Notes: generated by a model from the sequence alone, not told the origin. 64,000 bases of DNA from CAZABG01 sp964460985 (GCA_964460985.1 CAYWQX010000002.1:52203-116202), one strand, 5' to 3'; shown: positions 50,089-59,689, counted from the first letter of the stretch. A program made the numbers and translations.

Positions 50089-50682
50089 ATGCGCTACCCC
50101 CCTACTCTCCAAAAAATGGTTGATGTTCTTCGCAGGCTGCCAGGCGTAGGCTCCCGGTCTGCCGAAAGATTTGCCTTCCAGCTTTTGACATGGCCCCCAG
50201 ACCATCTGAAAGAGTTTTCTGAAATTTTGAACGAATTTCCGGACAAGCTGAAACCGTGCCTCGATTGCGGCTCTTTAATCGAGGAGATTTGCGCGCTTTG
50301 CCATAATGAAATGCGAAATCCCCGTCAAATCTGTGTGGTGGCCAGCTACAAAGATGTCTTTGCGATTGAAAGCACCCGCGAGTTTAACGGCCTCTACCAT
50401 GTGCTCGGGAACCTTCTGTCCCCCCTTGATAAACGGGGTCCCGAAAAATTGAACCTCCCCCGATTAGCGGAAAGAATTCAAAAGCTTGAGTGCGAAGAGC
50501 TCCTTTTAGCCCTGGATGCCACCCTGGAAGGGGATGCGACCGCCCTCTACATCAAAAAAGAGCTCGAGCCGCTCAATTTAAAAATGTTTAGACTGGCCTT
50601 CGGGGTTCCGATGGGCTCTTCCTTAGAATATGTCGATCACGGGACGCTTGCCAAAGCGCTCAGCAGCCGGTCGCAGTTTTAA
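50089..50682 (+). CDS. recR: recombination protein RecR
   Basis: A 197-residue RecR, a ring-forming mediator with RecF and RecO in gap repair. The helix-hairpin-helix LRRLPGVGSRSAERFAF (residues 14-30), the four-Cys zinc site (C57, C60, C68, C71) and a Toprim domain with CVVASYKDVFAIE and LDATLEGDATALYI are present. No Shine-Dalgarno precedes the ATG; a TATTCT at 50077-50082 ends 6 nt before it, hinting at leaderless translation. It leads the recR-bamA-skp-lpxD run. Confidence 0.95.
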   Translation: MRYPPTLQKMVDVLRRLPGVGSRSAERFAFQLLTWPPDHLKEFSEILNEFPDKLKPCLDCGSLIEEICALCHNEMRNPRQICVVASYKDVFAIESTREFNGLYHVLGNLLSPLDKRGPEKLNLPRLAERIQKLECEELLLALDATLEGDATALYIKKELEPLNLKMFRLAFGVPMGSSLEYVDHGTLAKALSSRSQF

Positions 50683-50770
50683 AACCAGGTTCGTCCTCAG
50701 ATTCCAAAGTTAATTTTCTACAAACAAAATCTTGCATGAAGTATATTTCATCCATTCAACTGGTTAAAAC

Positions 50771-53203
50771 ATGCATAAAATCGCACTCTTTCTTTTTCTG
50801 TTAGTAGCAAACTTGAGTTTTGCAGCGCCGGTGATCTATGAAAACCAGCCGGTCGAAAGAATCGACATCAAAGTGAATCTTCCATCCGGCGAAGGAGGCG
50901 ATGAGGCCTCTGTACGGTCTAAAATGAAGACCCGTGAGGGAAGCTTGTTTTCGCAAACGGAATTCGATAACGACCTCAAAAATTTATCCCAGCAATATGA
51001 TCGAGTAGAACCGCGCATTCAAATTTGCGACGGCAAACTGATTATTTCGATGAACCTGTGGCCAAAGCCCACGATCCGCTCTATCAATTTTGAAGGAAAC
51101 TGCAAAAAGACGACAGCCAGGCTGATGAAAGAGCTGAAGATAACCGTCTGCTCGGTCTTTGATAGAAAAGAGTTTAACCAAGCGTTCCACAATTTAAAAA
51201 GTTACTATGTGAAAAGAGGCTTCTTTGAAGCGGAGCTTGACTACACCGTAACCCTTGACTCCTGCACCAACGAAGTAGACATTCTGATCTCCGTGAACGA
51301 AGGACGATCGGGGAAAATCAAAAAAATTAACTTCTGCGGTTTTGAGCCTTGTGAAGAAAAAGAGATTTTAAAGAAGCTCGCGACCAAAGAGTACTCGTGG
51401 TACAAGAGTTGGCTGACCGATGAAGGGACTTACCGTGAAGATATGATTCAGCACGATCAGTTCCAAGTGCAGCAGTATCTTCAAAACCGCGGCTATGCCG
51501 ATGCGCAAGTTAAAATCGAAATCGAAGAATCGGGATGCGATCGTATCATCGTCCATGTTTTAGCCACTCGCGGCGAGTATTACACCATTAATAAAATCCG
51601 CTTTGACGGAAACTGCCTCTTTGATGACGAGCAAATCTTAAGCCGCTTTAAAGTTTATCCGGGCGGCCCCTACTCCCCCGAAGATATCCGGGAGACCGTC
51701 TCGAGCATACAGGATTTGTACGGAAAGTTTGGCTATATTGACTGCTATGTCAACTTCGAGCCTAAATTAGAGTGCGAAAGAACCTACTCGGTCAGTTTCA
51801 CGATTGAAGAGGGCGATCAGTTTAGAGTCGGCCTTATCAAAGTGTTTGGAAACTGCCACACTCAAACGAACGTTATTTTACATGAGACCCTGCTAGTTCC
51901 GGGAGAGATTTTCAATACAGAAAAATTGAAGCTCACCGAAAAAAGGCTCATGAATATCGGCTACTTTAAAAAAGTAAACGTCTATGCGGTCAAAAGCGAT
52001 GAAAGCTCGTCTCTTCCCGGCTGCTACCGCGATGTTCATATTGAGGTAGAAGAGACTAGCACCGGTAAATTTGGCCTCTTCGCTGGCTTTTCCACCTCCG
52101 ACTCGCTGTTTGGAGGCGCAACTCTTAGCGAAAACAACTTTAACATCATGGGGCTTGGCACTTGCTGGAGAAGAGGTTTTAGAACCCTTCGCGGAGGCGG
52201 CGAGTACTTGAACATCTCTGCCCAAGTGGGGCAAAAAAGCCGTGAATACGCCCTTTCTTGGACGAAGCCCTACTTTATGGACACGAAGTGGAGCATCGGT
52301 TTTGACATCGACAACAGCTTCAACCATTTCTACTCCGAAGATTATACCATTAGTGCCGTGGGTCTTGTTTTAAGAGCCGGACGCCAGCTAAACCCTTTCC
52401 TCAGATTCCAGTGGCACTACAGAATCCGCGACTCGCATGTCGATGTGGATGCAGCCATTAGAAGAACTGAAAGAGAAGTAAAAGATGTTGAAAAAAGTTC
52501 ATTACCTCCTGAGAAAAAAAAGGAAAAGATCGACAAGATTCTTGAACAACAACACCAGTCTATCCAGTCTCTTCAACTCGACAAGAGAGACGGTCTTGTA
52601 TCGGCAACCGGTATATCTTTTAACTATGACACGACCGACAATCCTCAAAAAGCGAGAAAAGGCTTTCGATCAGCGCTTGAGATGGAGATAGCGGGTCTTG
52701 GAGGAAACTACAGCTTCCTAGGGTTTGCCTATCTCAATACCTATTTCTTCCCGATGAGTGAAAACGGAACCATGAAATACCGGGCCGACTTTAGATTCCT
52801 CTGTCCGTTTGGCAATACCGATTTTAACAAAATGCCTTTGGATGAAAGACTCTATATGGGCGGCAACAACCTTGTAAGAGGTTATAGACCTTACCGCTTG
52901 GGCCCCATCTTCCCGAATACCCAAATCGCGGAAGGGGGTATTTCGATGCAGCTTTATACTGCGGAGTATAATTATGAATTTAATGAGAAATTCCAGGGCT
53001 TCTTGTTTGCCGATGCGGGCCACCTGTCAACCAGCCGCTTCAGCTTGCTCGATCAAGGGGTCAGAGGTTCCATCGGTGCCGGCTTGCGCATTTCGGTGCT
53101 TGATAGTTTGCCCCCTATTACGTTAGGATATGGCTTTCCTCTGTACTACAAAAAGAAAAGCGAAGTAAAACAGTTTTTTATACAATTTGGTGCTAAGTTT
53201 TAG
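50771..53203 (+). CDS. bamA: outer membrane assembly factor BamA (Omp85)
   Basis: An 810-residue BamA with signal peptide (residues 1-18), five POTRA domains (about 20-420) and a C-terminal 16-strand barrel (about 430-810). The barrel begins EETSTGKFGLFAGFSTSDS and contains NNLVRGYRPY, the VRGF/Y motif; it ends FFIQFGAKF. The POTRA region is unusually rich in Cys (about 12), consistent with the disulfide-based chlamydial envelope. A charged, Lys/Glu-rich insertion lies in a barrel loop (about 565-610). skp and lpxD follow closely. Confidence 0.96.
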   Translation: MHKIALFLFLLVANLSFAAPVIYENQPVERIDIKVNLPSGEGGDEASVRSKMKTREGSLFSQTEFDNDLKNLSQQYDRVEPRIQICDGKLIISMNLWPKPTIRSINFEGNCKKTTARLMKELKITVCSVFDRKEFNQAFHNLKSYYVKRGFFEAELDYTVTLDSCTNEVDILISVNEGRSGKIKKINFCGFEPCEEKEILKKLATKEYSWYKSWLTDEGTYREDMIQHDQFQVQQYLQNRGYADAQVKIEIEESGCDRIIVHVLATRGEYYTINKIRFDGNCLFDDEQILSRFKVYPGGPYSPEDIRETVSSIQDLYGKFGYIDCYVNFEPKLECERTYSVSFTIEEGDQFRVGLIKVFGNCHTQTNVILHETLLVPGEIFNTEKLKLTEKRLMNIGYFKKVNVYAVKSDESSSLPGCYRDVHIEVEETSTGKFGLFAGFSTSDSLFGGATLSENNFNIMGLGTCWRRGFRTLRGGGEYLNISAQVGQKSREYALSWTKPYFMDTKWSIGFDIDNSFNHFYSEDYTISAVGLVLRAGRQLNPFLRFQWHYRIRDSHVDVDAAIRRTEREVKDVEKSSLPPEKKKEKIDKILEQQHQSIQSLQLDKRDGLVSATGISFNYDTTDNPQKARKGFRSALEMEIAGLGGNYSFLGFAYLNTYFFPMSENGTMKYRADFRFLCPFGNTDFNKMPLDERLYMGGNNLVRGYRPYRLGPIFPNTQIAEGGISMQLYTAEYNYEFNEKFQGFLFADAGHLSTSRFSLLDQGVRGSIGAGLRISVLDSLPPITLGYGFPLYYKKKSEVKQFFIQFGAKF

Positions 53204-53215
53204 GAGTTTATTATA

Positions 53216-53755
53216 ATGAAAAAATGGACAACCGTTCTAGCTCTTGCCCTTCCTCTTTGGATGTCGGCTGCAACCTATGGTTTTGTCAACACAAAGACCG
53301 TCATCGAGGAATCCAAGCTTGGTAAACAAGAGCAAGCTAGTTTCGATTCTTTAAGAAAACAAATGGAGTCGGTTCTTGAAGAAAAGGAAAAAGAACTCAA
53401 CGATATTGCCTCCAAGTTCAATGACCCTGACTTCCTTGACACGCTTTCTGTGGAAGCTGAAACAGAGATGAAAAGAAAGTTCAGACAGCTCACCCAAGAG
53501 TTTCAAGAGAAGCAAAACCAATTTTACCAAGCGCTTCAGCAATCTAATTTGAAAGTGATGCAAAAAATTGGCGAATCGATCGCAAAAGCCTCTGAGCAAA
53601 TTGCAAAGGACAAAAAACTGGATGCCGTTTTCAACTTTGAAACGACTTTCTGGGTTCAAAACACTTTAGATGTTTCTAAAGATGTGGTAGCCGTAATGGA
53701 TAAGCAGTTTGATCAGGAAGCTGGCGCTTCGAAAACGGACGCGACGAAGAAATAA
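53216..53755 (+). CDS. skp: periplasmic chaperone Skp (OmpH)
   Basis: A 179-residue Skp/OmpH-family periplasmic chaperone that protects outer-membrane proteins for BamA. Signal peptide residues 1-19 (KKWTTVLALALPLWMSA), the family start TYGFVNTKTVIEES, then a long coiled-coil arm (about 40-120, Glu/Lys/Gln-rich) and the VFNFETTFWVQNTLDVSKDVV tail. It lies 12 bp after bamA and its stop overlaps the lpxD ATG (TAATG). Confidence 0.92.
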   Translation: MKKWTTVLALALPLWMSAATYGFVNTKTVIEESKLGKQEQASFDSLRKQMESVLEEKEKELNDIASKFNDPDFLDTLSVEAETEMKRKFRQLTQEFQEKQNQFYQALQQSNLKVMQKIGESIAKASEQIAKDKKLDAVFNFETTFWVQNTLDVSKDVVAVMDKQFDQEAGASKTDATKK

Positions 53756-54777
53756 TGCGCTATACAACGGCTGACATCGCCAAGCTGACCCACTCTATTC
53801 TCGAGGGAGACCCCTCCCTTGAGATTAAAAATGTGGCCGACCTTGAAGGCGCGGATAAAAATGATATCTCCTTTCTAGCTAACCCTCGTTATGAAGGGGC
53901 TATGAAGAAATCGCTTGCCGGCGCCATTTTTGTCCCCTCCTCTTTTTCTTTAAATACCGGCCACACCTTACTTAAGAATGAAGATCCTTCAAGAGCCTTT
54001 CAGCAGATTGTAGAGCTTTTTAATCCGAATCACCAAACCCTCACCGGATTTACCGGCATCCATCCAAGCGCGGTGATTCATCCAACTGCAAAAATCGGGA
54101 CCCATGTCTCGATCGGCCCTTTTTGCGTGATCGACGAAGGGGTTACAATAGGAAATAATACAACGCTCCTCTCGCATGTAACGGTCGGACCTTACTCTCA
54201 AATCGGACAAGAGACACTGATCCACTCGCAGGTTACGCTACGTGAAAGAGTGCAAGTGGGATCCCGGGTCATCATTCAGCCGGGCGCCGTCATCGGCTCG
54301 TGCGGTTTTGGCTATACCCAAGACAAAGAAGGGCGTCATATCAAGCTGAATCAAGTAGGGATTGTTGTGATCGAAGATGATGTGGAGATCGGAGCTAACA
54401 CCACGATTGATCGCTCCCGCTTTAAAGAGACTCGTATTGGACAAGGCAGTAAAATCGACAACCTCGTTCAAATCGGTCATGGCGTGACCGTTGGCCCTTA
54501 CAACATCATCATCTCCCAAACAGGGATCGCCGGCTCCACATCAACCGGAAAGCATGTTATTCTAGCAGGGCAAGTGGCGGTCGCAGGTCATATCCATCTG
54601 GCGGATGGAGTGGTCGTTGCCGGTAAGTCGGGTGTTTCCAAGTCGATCGATAAGGCGGGGCGCTACAATGGCATCCCATGTGTACCTTTAGAGGAGTACA
54701 ACAAAACGGCGGTCTACTTAAGAAAAATCGGTGAATTCGTAGAGAGGCTTAAAGCTCTCGAAAATAAAAATAAGTAA
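53755..54777 (+). CDS. lpxD: UDP-3-O-acylglucosamine N-acyltransferase
   Basis: A 340-residue LpxD that adds the second acyl chain in lipid A synthesis using acyl-ACP. An N-terminal UDP-binding domain (1-100) precedes a left-handed beta-helix of hexapeptide repeats (about 105-290, I/V-G-x-x-x-x patterns) and a C-terminal helix (KAGRYNGIPCVPLEEYNKT...). The catalytic His is expected in the QIGHGVTVGPYN region. It overlaps skp by one base and is followed by a terminator. Confidence 0.95.
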   Translation: MRYTTADIAKLTHSILEGDPSLEIKNVADLEGADKNDISFLANPRYEGAMKKSLAGAIFVPSSFSLNTGHTLLKNEDPSRAFQQIVELFNPNHQTLTGFTGIHPSAVIHPTAKIGTHVSIGPFCVIDEGVTIGNNTTLLSHVTVGPYSQIGQETLIHSQVTLRERVQVGSRVIIQPGAVIGSCGFGYTQDKEGRHIKLNQVGIVVIEDDVEIGANTTIDRSRFKETRIGQGSKIDNLVQIGHGVTVGPYNIIISQTGIAGSTSTGKHVILAGQVAVAGHIHLADGVVVAGKSGVSKSIDKAGRYNGIPCVPLEEYNKTAVYLRKIGEFVERLKALENKNK

Positions 54778-54807
54778 ACTAGGTCACCTATGTAGGTGAC
54801 CTAGTTT
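54776..54807 (+). terminator. hairpin terminator after lpxD
   Basis: AAACTAGGTCACCTA (54776-54790) pairs perfectly with TAGGTGACCTAGTTT (54793-54807) with a 2-nt centre, ending in TTTT. It closes the recR-lpxD run. Confidence 0.75.
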
Positions 54808-54842
54808 TACCACAGAGACACTAGAGATCACAGAGAAAAAAT
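54804..54842. repeat. CACAGAG-type dispersed repeat copy
   Basis: After the hairpin the sequence reads TTTTACCACAGAGACACTAG followed by AGATCACAGAG, resembling the short (CACAGAG)-type repeat found between genes in many environmental bacteria. The hairpin at 2655-2711 begins with the same TTTTACCACAGA. No gene lies in 54808-54873. Confidence 0.4.
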
Positions 54843-54873
54843 AACTCTCTTTTTTCCCTTACTTCTTAAGACG

Positions 54874-56220
54874 CTATGTGTGAAATCCAAGCTCGTCTGC
54901 CAAGATTTTTTCTTCATTTTTAAGAGGGCCCATCTGCGCAAGAATTTCAATCATCGAGAGAGCCTGATCCTTTTCCCCGAGTCTAGAATAAGCCAGCGCT
55001 CTTAAGTAATAAGCTCTTGCATTAAGCGGTTCAGAAAAAAGAACTTGGCCTGCGACTTTCGCTATCAATCGATAGTCCTTTTTAAGAAGTAATACTTCTA
55101 AATAATCTTTTCGAATACCGCTCTTACCAGAGTCCAAAAGGATTTTACAATCTTCCTCTGCCTCTTTCAGAAAGGTTTTTGTTTTTAAAGCGATCTGAAT
55201 ACGTTTTACTCTCAGATTATGCGCATGAGGAAGTTCTTCGATTTGTTTAGAAATAGTGATAAGATAGAGTTCAAATTTTTCCGATATTTCGTAAAATTTT
55301 AACTTTGAATAATAATGCCATGGATTTTTTTGGCTGATTTCCTTCAACCGAGTCAGTTTATTAGATTTGTTCTCTTCTAGAAGCGCATGTGCAGTTGCGA
55401 TATCTGGATCCTTTGGAAATTTTGAATAAGCGATTGATAGCTCCGATTGATAGGAGGGATCATTAAAGAATTCGAGCGCCTTAAGTCTTTCGGCATACTT
55501 CAAAGGCTCACAAATATTTTTCATGGTTAAATAAAGAGCTTTAGCCTCCCTTACTTTTCCCTGCATTTCAAGAACTTTTGCTCTTAAGAAAATATGAAAG
55601 TTGTCATCATCTATAGGTAGATGGGAAACAGCTATGGCGGCATTTTCTAAATCGCCCCATTTTACAAAATACCAGGCTAAGTGTTTTGCAATTTTGGCTT
55701 CTGTTCGATGAATCAGAGACTTCATGAATTTATCAATTATTTCATCTCTTTTTTTACCTATCGAAAATATTGAGACAATATATTCAATATAATGCGGCTC
55801 CGGAAGAGGGACATGAAGTAATCTAGAAATAGACGCTAATGGAAAAAACCCGCTTTGTAAATGCTGGCAGAGAACAATCCAAAAGTACAGATCCTGAACC
55901 TCAGGATCCCGGCTCATTTTGATCTTATCTTGAGGGCTAAAGCCTTCGGTCCAAAACAAGGTTTCATATCGATAGCGCTCTGTGTAGGTTACAGGGTACT
56001 GTTTTTCAGGTAGTTTTGAACGAACATAGGCAAGATGTGAGAGTGCTTTAGAATCGTTCGGATGGTCCTTCAGATATTCGAGATAGCATTTTTCGGCTTC
56101 AGTAAAATCATCTTGTTCTTCACAGATCTTTCCGTGTAAAAAAAAGCAAAATTTAGGGTTTTTTGAAACATTCAAATTAGATTTAGGAAAAGAAGTTAAG
56201 TTGACGGGAGGAACAAACAT
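54874..56220 (-). CDS. TPR-like helical repeat protein
   Basis: A 448-residue protein of helix-turn-helix repeats with TPR-like spacing at both ends (residues about 28-65 FLHGKICEEQDDFTEAEKCYLEYLKDHP; about 400-430 ARAYYLRALAYSRLGEKDQALSMIE) and irregular helices between. No signal peptide or membrane segment. Likely a scaffold; function unknown. It is the first gene of the accessory island, on the minus strand. Confidence 0.65.
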   Translation of the reverse strand: MFVPPVNLTSFPKSNLNVSKNPKFCFFLHGKICEEQDDFTEAEKCYLEYLKDHPNDSKALSHLAYVRSKLPEKQYPVTYTERYRYETLFWTEGFSPQDKIKMSRDPEVQDLYFWIVLCQHLQSGFFPLASISRLLHVPLPEPHYIEYIVSIFSIGKKRDEIIDKFMKSLIHRTEAKIAKHLAWYFVKWGDLENAAIAVSHLPIDDDNFHIFLRAKVLEMQGKVREAKALYLTMKNICEPLKYAERLKALEFFNDPSYQSELSIAYSKFPKDPDIATAHALLEENKSNKLTRLKEISQKNPWHYYSKLKFYEISEKFELYLITISKQIEELPHAHNLRVKRIQIALKTKTFLKEAEEDCKILLDSGKSGIRKDYLEVLLLKKDYRLIAKVAGQVLFSEPLNARAYYLRALAYSRLGEKDQALSMIEILAQMGPLKNEEKILADELGFHT

Positions 56221-56278
56221 GATCTTTTTAATATTTTTTAGAGAGAATTATAAATAATATTATAATTAAAGGCTACGA

Positions 56279-56653
56279 TTGGAATTAAAAACAAAAATAT
56301 GGATGAGTATAGGATTGGTAACCCTCGTCTTTGCTGGAGCTGCCGCCTTACTCAGCGCCCCGATTGTGGGAGTTGCCTTAGCGGTATTTGCAGAAATGAC
56401 GCTTCTTACAGGCGTTAACCGAATCCTTTATGCGCTCTATGAAACACATATTTTTCAAGCCAAAGAATATTTTAGAAACAGTTTGATTGCCAATGTCGTC
56501 CTTATCGTTTTGTTATTTATTGCCCTATTTGCTATCGGTATCTTAAATTGGGTCACCGCCAGCCTCTTAGGAATTGGAGGCGTGGCCCTTAGCCTTTATT
56601 ATTTAGTCGGTTGCATGCGAACAAGACATTATACGTATGAGGTTATAACATAA
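56279..56653 (+). CDS. small membrane protein, Inc-like bilobed hydrophobic domain
   Basis: A 124-residue protein of two hydrophobic helix pairs: about 8-40 and about 70-108, with a short loop. The start is TTG, 6 nt after AAAGG. It overlaps the next gene by one base (TAATG) and is coupled to it. Closely spaced paired helices are the hallmark of chlamydial Inc proteins, but Incs usually have one pair; a plain membrane protein is the alternative. Confidence 0.55.
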   Translation: MELKTKIWMSIGLVTLVFAGAAALLSAPIVGVALAVFAEMTLLTGVNRILYALYETHIFQAKEYFRNSLIANVVLIVLLFIALFAIGILNWVTASLLGIGGVALSLYYLVGCMRTRHYTYEVIT

Positions 56654-58410
56654 TGGTTCCACTCTCCTCTTCCCCCCCTTTCTTTACACTACCCGTTAAA
56701 ATAGGATGTGGTATTGCTATTGTTTCAACCCTTGCATTGGTTATTTTGTTTCCACCTGTAAGCATGGCCCTTTTTGGCGTATCCGTTCTCTCTTTTACAA
56801 CTACCTCCATCATCCTTCCTATCACCTATGCGGGCGCGCTCATGGCAGTTGTAGGACTTCTTGGTTTTAGGCTGCACCAAGTTCATACTCTTTTATTAAA
56901 AAAACAAGACGTTGAAAGAGCCCCTCTTCTCACCGATGTAGACGACTCTGCCCTTAAAGTGGAAAAACTATTGAAAAATATCGAGCATGAAAAAAAGGCT
57001 CTTGAGGTTGAAGTTAATAGTTTGAGAGTGAAAATTGAATCCCTGACTCAGATAGCGGAGGAATTCTCCCTAAAAGCTCAAGCGCTAGAAAATAAGATTC
57101 CGAGTCCCCATGACTTTCCTCCCCCTCCTCCGACCCCGCCGATGCAAGGGGAGGAGATCAAAAAATTAGAGGAGGAGGTTCATGACCTTATCGAATTCAT
57201 CCAATCACAGGAAAAAGATCTCGAAAAGCTTAAAGGGGAAATCACACAAAAACAATCGACTATCGACAGTTTAGAGGAAGCCCTTCGCATAAAAAACAAT
57301 CCTCCCCCTTCAAGCGAATTAAAGGAAGCTTACGTAGAATTAACGGCCCTTAAAGCCACTCTTCGTGACAAAAATGAACAGTTAGAAAAACTGAAATCTT
57401 CTAAAGAGGAGAGTTTTGAATTTTACGAAATTCAAGACAAGCTAAAGAGAGCTCAATTACAAATTGAGGATCACGAAGCGGAGATGAGCCAAAAAAATAG
57501 ACGCATTAAATCGCTTGAAGACAAGGTATGTGAACTCGAGTTGAAACTGGGAGCCGAACCCCATAAGGAACCCACTCCGAGAAGATTCACCCTTCCCGAT
57601 AGACCTCCTGCTCTTCCTCTACGCACCCAATCGCTTAAAGTGCTGCCAGCCGTTAACCACGAAGAAAATGCTGATATTCATAGCTCAAAAAAACGGATTG
57701 TTCTTGAAACGAAAGCGGACGTCTTTAAAACGAGCGAAGTCATTAAAAAATTTGCAGCACTGGAAGAGCTCGATGATAAGCAGCTCACGCAATATTTTGT
57801 ATTTGTACGAGATAGAATTAGTCAAGCCGGCGAAAAAGATAAGGCCGCAAACGATAAGAGCTATATGCGTACAAAAACGGCCGTCAGGGAAATCTTGTTA
57901 GAATTACACCCCTTTAAAGAGCTCACAGGCTCTCTTTTTGAAGAGCCATCTCTCCAACGATTCGTCTACCAAGCCTTTTTAATTCTCCCTGACATGCACC
58001 CAAGAACCGGTGAGGTTATTTTCGAATATCTATCCACCTATATGACGCCTCTTATCTTAAAGCGCATTATGAGAGCTTATATCGAAAAGAATTTGATGAA
58101 AGAATCTGACTCTGTCCCTGAAAAATGCATCTCAAAATACCAAGATTATATCGACTCTGAAACCGATCACGAATCCCTTTTTCGGCTGCTTACCCTTGTT
58201 TTTGGCAGCTCTACGCTCGATAAAAACACGTTGAACCATCTCATTGAAAGGCTCTACAAAGAGAAAAAAATTACACGCGAACGCTTAGAAAAAATGGGAC
58301 ATGAAATTGCGGCTATTCGCAAAAACTACTCCGGCAAAAACATCGAAGGGCAGCTCGAAATCGCCCGCCTGATCGCGCGTCTCCTTAACCCTGAGCCTGC
58401 GACTCTCTAA
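56653..58410 (+). CDS. large coiled-coil protein with N-terminal membrane pair (Inc-like)
   Basis: A 585-residue protein. Residues about 14-70 form two adjacent hydrophobic segments (IGCGIAIVSTLALVILF; SIILPITYAGALMAVVGLL), then about 90-300 is a long coiled coil of Glu/Lys/Leu heptads broken by a Pro-rich hinge (FPPPPPTPPM, about 156). Residues 300-585 are a helical globular region. This layout is typical of chlamydial inclusion-membrane or SNARE-like proteins. It overlaps the 58385 gene by 26 bp at their 3' ends. Not assignable to a named family. Confidence 0.65.
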   Translation: MVPLSSSPPFFTLPVKIGCGIAIVSTLALVILFPPVSMALFGVSVLSFTTTSIILPITYAGALMAVVGLLGFRLHQVHTLLLKKQDVERAPLLTDVDDSALKVEKLLKNIEHEKKALEVEVNSLRVKIESLTQIAEEFSLKAQALENKIPSPHDFPPPPPTPPMQGEEIKKLEEEVHDLIEFIQSQEKDLEKLKGEITQKQSTIDSLEEALRIKNNPPPSSELKEAYVELTALKATLRDKNEQLEKLKSSKEESFEFYEIQDKLKRAQLQIEDHEAEMSQKNRRIKSLEDKVCELELKLGAEPHKEPTPRRFTLPDRPPALPLRTQSLKVLPAVNHEENADIHSSKKRIVLETKADVFKTSEVIKKFAALEELDDKQLTQYFVFVRDRISQAGEKDKAANDKSYMRTKTAVREILLELHPFKELTGSLFEEPSLQRFVYQAFLILPDMHPRTGEVIFEYLSTYMTPLILKRIMRAYIEKNLMKESDSVPEKCISKYQDYIDSETDHESLFRLLTLVFGSSTLDKNTLNHLIERLYKEKKITRERLEKMGHEIAAIRKNYSGKNIEGQLEIARLIARLLNPEPATL

Positions 58411-59689
58411 ACCATTTCACTTTTTGAAGATGAGCCCCTCGGCCATAAGGAAAAGAATCATTTTTAATACAGTATTCGTGGAAAGCATGTAATTCTTCCG
58501 TGTTGGCAACGGCTTGACACAATCTGAGATATTTTAGTTCCACAGTTTTGGAATCATCAAGCATTCTAATTCTTGCCTGAATGTCTCTTGTCTTATTGTA
58601 ATGTGTTTGCCAGCTAAAAATTTTTGAGGCTAATTGTAATGCACCCTCTTTGACCTTCAAACTGATCTCAATAATTGCATCGCCTTTTAAAATCCAACCT
58701 CCGAAATCTAAAGCTAGATCAAGAACCCACTCAGGACGCATGCTATCAATTTCTTCTTGCGTCAGCTGATCAAATCTTTTAGAAGTTCTCTCTTCCCATA
58801 AATGAGGTTTATATTCAATCACGTCGATGATAATCGGAAGGGATAAAACTTTTAGCTCTTCTGCCGACATCAATGATTTTAACTTTGCCTGATCCTCTTC
58901 GGATAATCGTTCACACTCCATTTTGAAATAGCAGCATTTTCGAATATCATCCAAAGGATGGCGATCAATCCCAATCTCATCCCCTCTTATAAAGGCTAAA
59001 ATTCGCTCGAGCTTTTCCGGATGATCCGACTCGATCACAGTTCTTAAACAGGCTTGATAGGTGGCAAGAGTTGTGTTTTCATCCCAACTGTAATCATCTC
59101 GATCAGGCATCAAACGAGCTAGCCATGAGATCAAAAAGAGAGGAGCATCATTAAAAAATTGGCCGAACGTTTTTTTGCTGTTATTCGTTAAATAAAGCCC
59201 TCTTATATTGTGCTTCATCTCTTCGGGTTTTAAATCATTTGCCTTTGAGCTTTTTATCATTCCTAGTAATGATCCATCTTTGGCAAAGGCCGGAGCGGGG
59301 GTAGGAGGAGCGAGGGAAGATGCAACAACAGGCGTTTCAGTTTGAGGAGGGGAATTTGCATGAATAACCGGTTTGTTATCATCTTTTTTGTTATCCGCAA
59401 TATTATAAGAATGGAAACTCCGGTGGATGGCTTTTCCGATGAGCATGATTAAGGCAGGAAGGCCTAGTAGAAAGAGTGAAATTTTTAGCGAGTTGATGGC
59501 CCATTTACGGGCTGTCATCGGAATTTCAGGTTCAACTTTTAAACCGTTTAGCTCGGCGTCGTAAATATATTTTTTGAAGCCTATCTTATCGGAGATTCCG
59601 TCTAGGTAAAGAGATTCTTCCCAAAAGGTACTCCAAGGATTAGCTGCATTTTTTATGGAATCTAAGAAAAACGGCTTATTTATTTGCAT
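58385..59689 (-). CDS. hypothetical protein with one membrane segment
   Basis: A 434-residue protein. One hydrophobic segment lies at about 68-86 (LKISLFLLGLPALIMLIG), followed by a Pro/Thr-rich linker (about 108-135) and a helical cytoplasmic domain. No motif is recognised. ATG 59689 is used; an in-frame TTG lies at 59695. Both sit inside a perfect 18-bp palindrome. A -10-like TAAGCT lies 8 nt upstream of the ATG. It converges on the coiled-coil gene. Confidence 0.55.
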   Translation of the reverse strand: MQINKPFFLDSIKNAANPWSTFWEESLYLDGISDKIGFKKYIYDAELNGLKVEPEIPMTARKWAINSLKISLFLLGLPALIMLIGKAIHRSFHSYNIADNKKDDNKPVIHANSPPQTETPVVASSLAPPTPAPAFAKDGSLLGMIKSSKANDLKPEEMKHNIRGLYLTNNSKKTFGQFFNDAPLFLISWLARLMPDRDDYSWDENTTLATYQACLRTVIESDHPEKLERILAFIRGDEIGIDRHPLDDIRKCCYFKMECERLSEEDQAKLKSLMSAEELKVLSLPIIIDVIEYKPHLWEERTSKRFDQLTQEEIDSMRPEWVLDLALDFGGWILKGDAIIEISLKVKEGALQLASKIFSWQTHYNKTRDIQARIRMLDDSKTVELKYLRLCQAVANTEELHAFHEYCIKNDSFPYGRGAHLQKVKWFRESQAQG

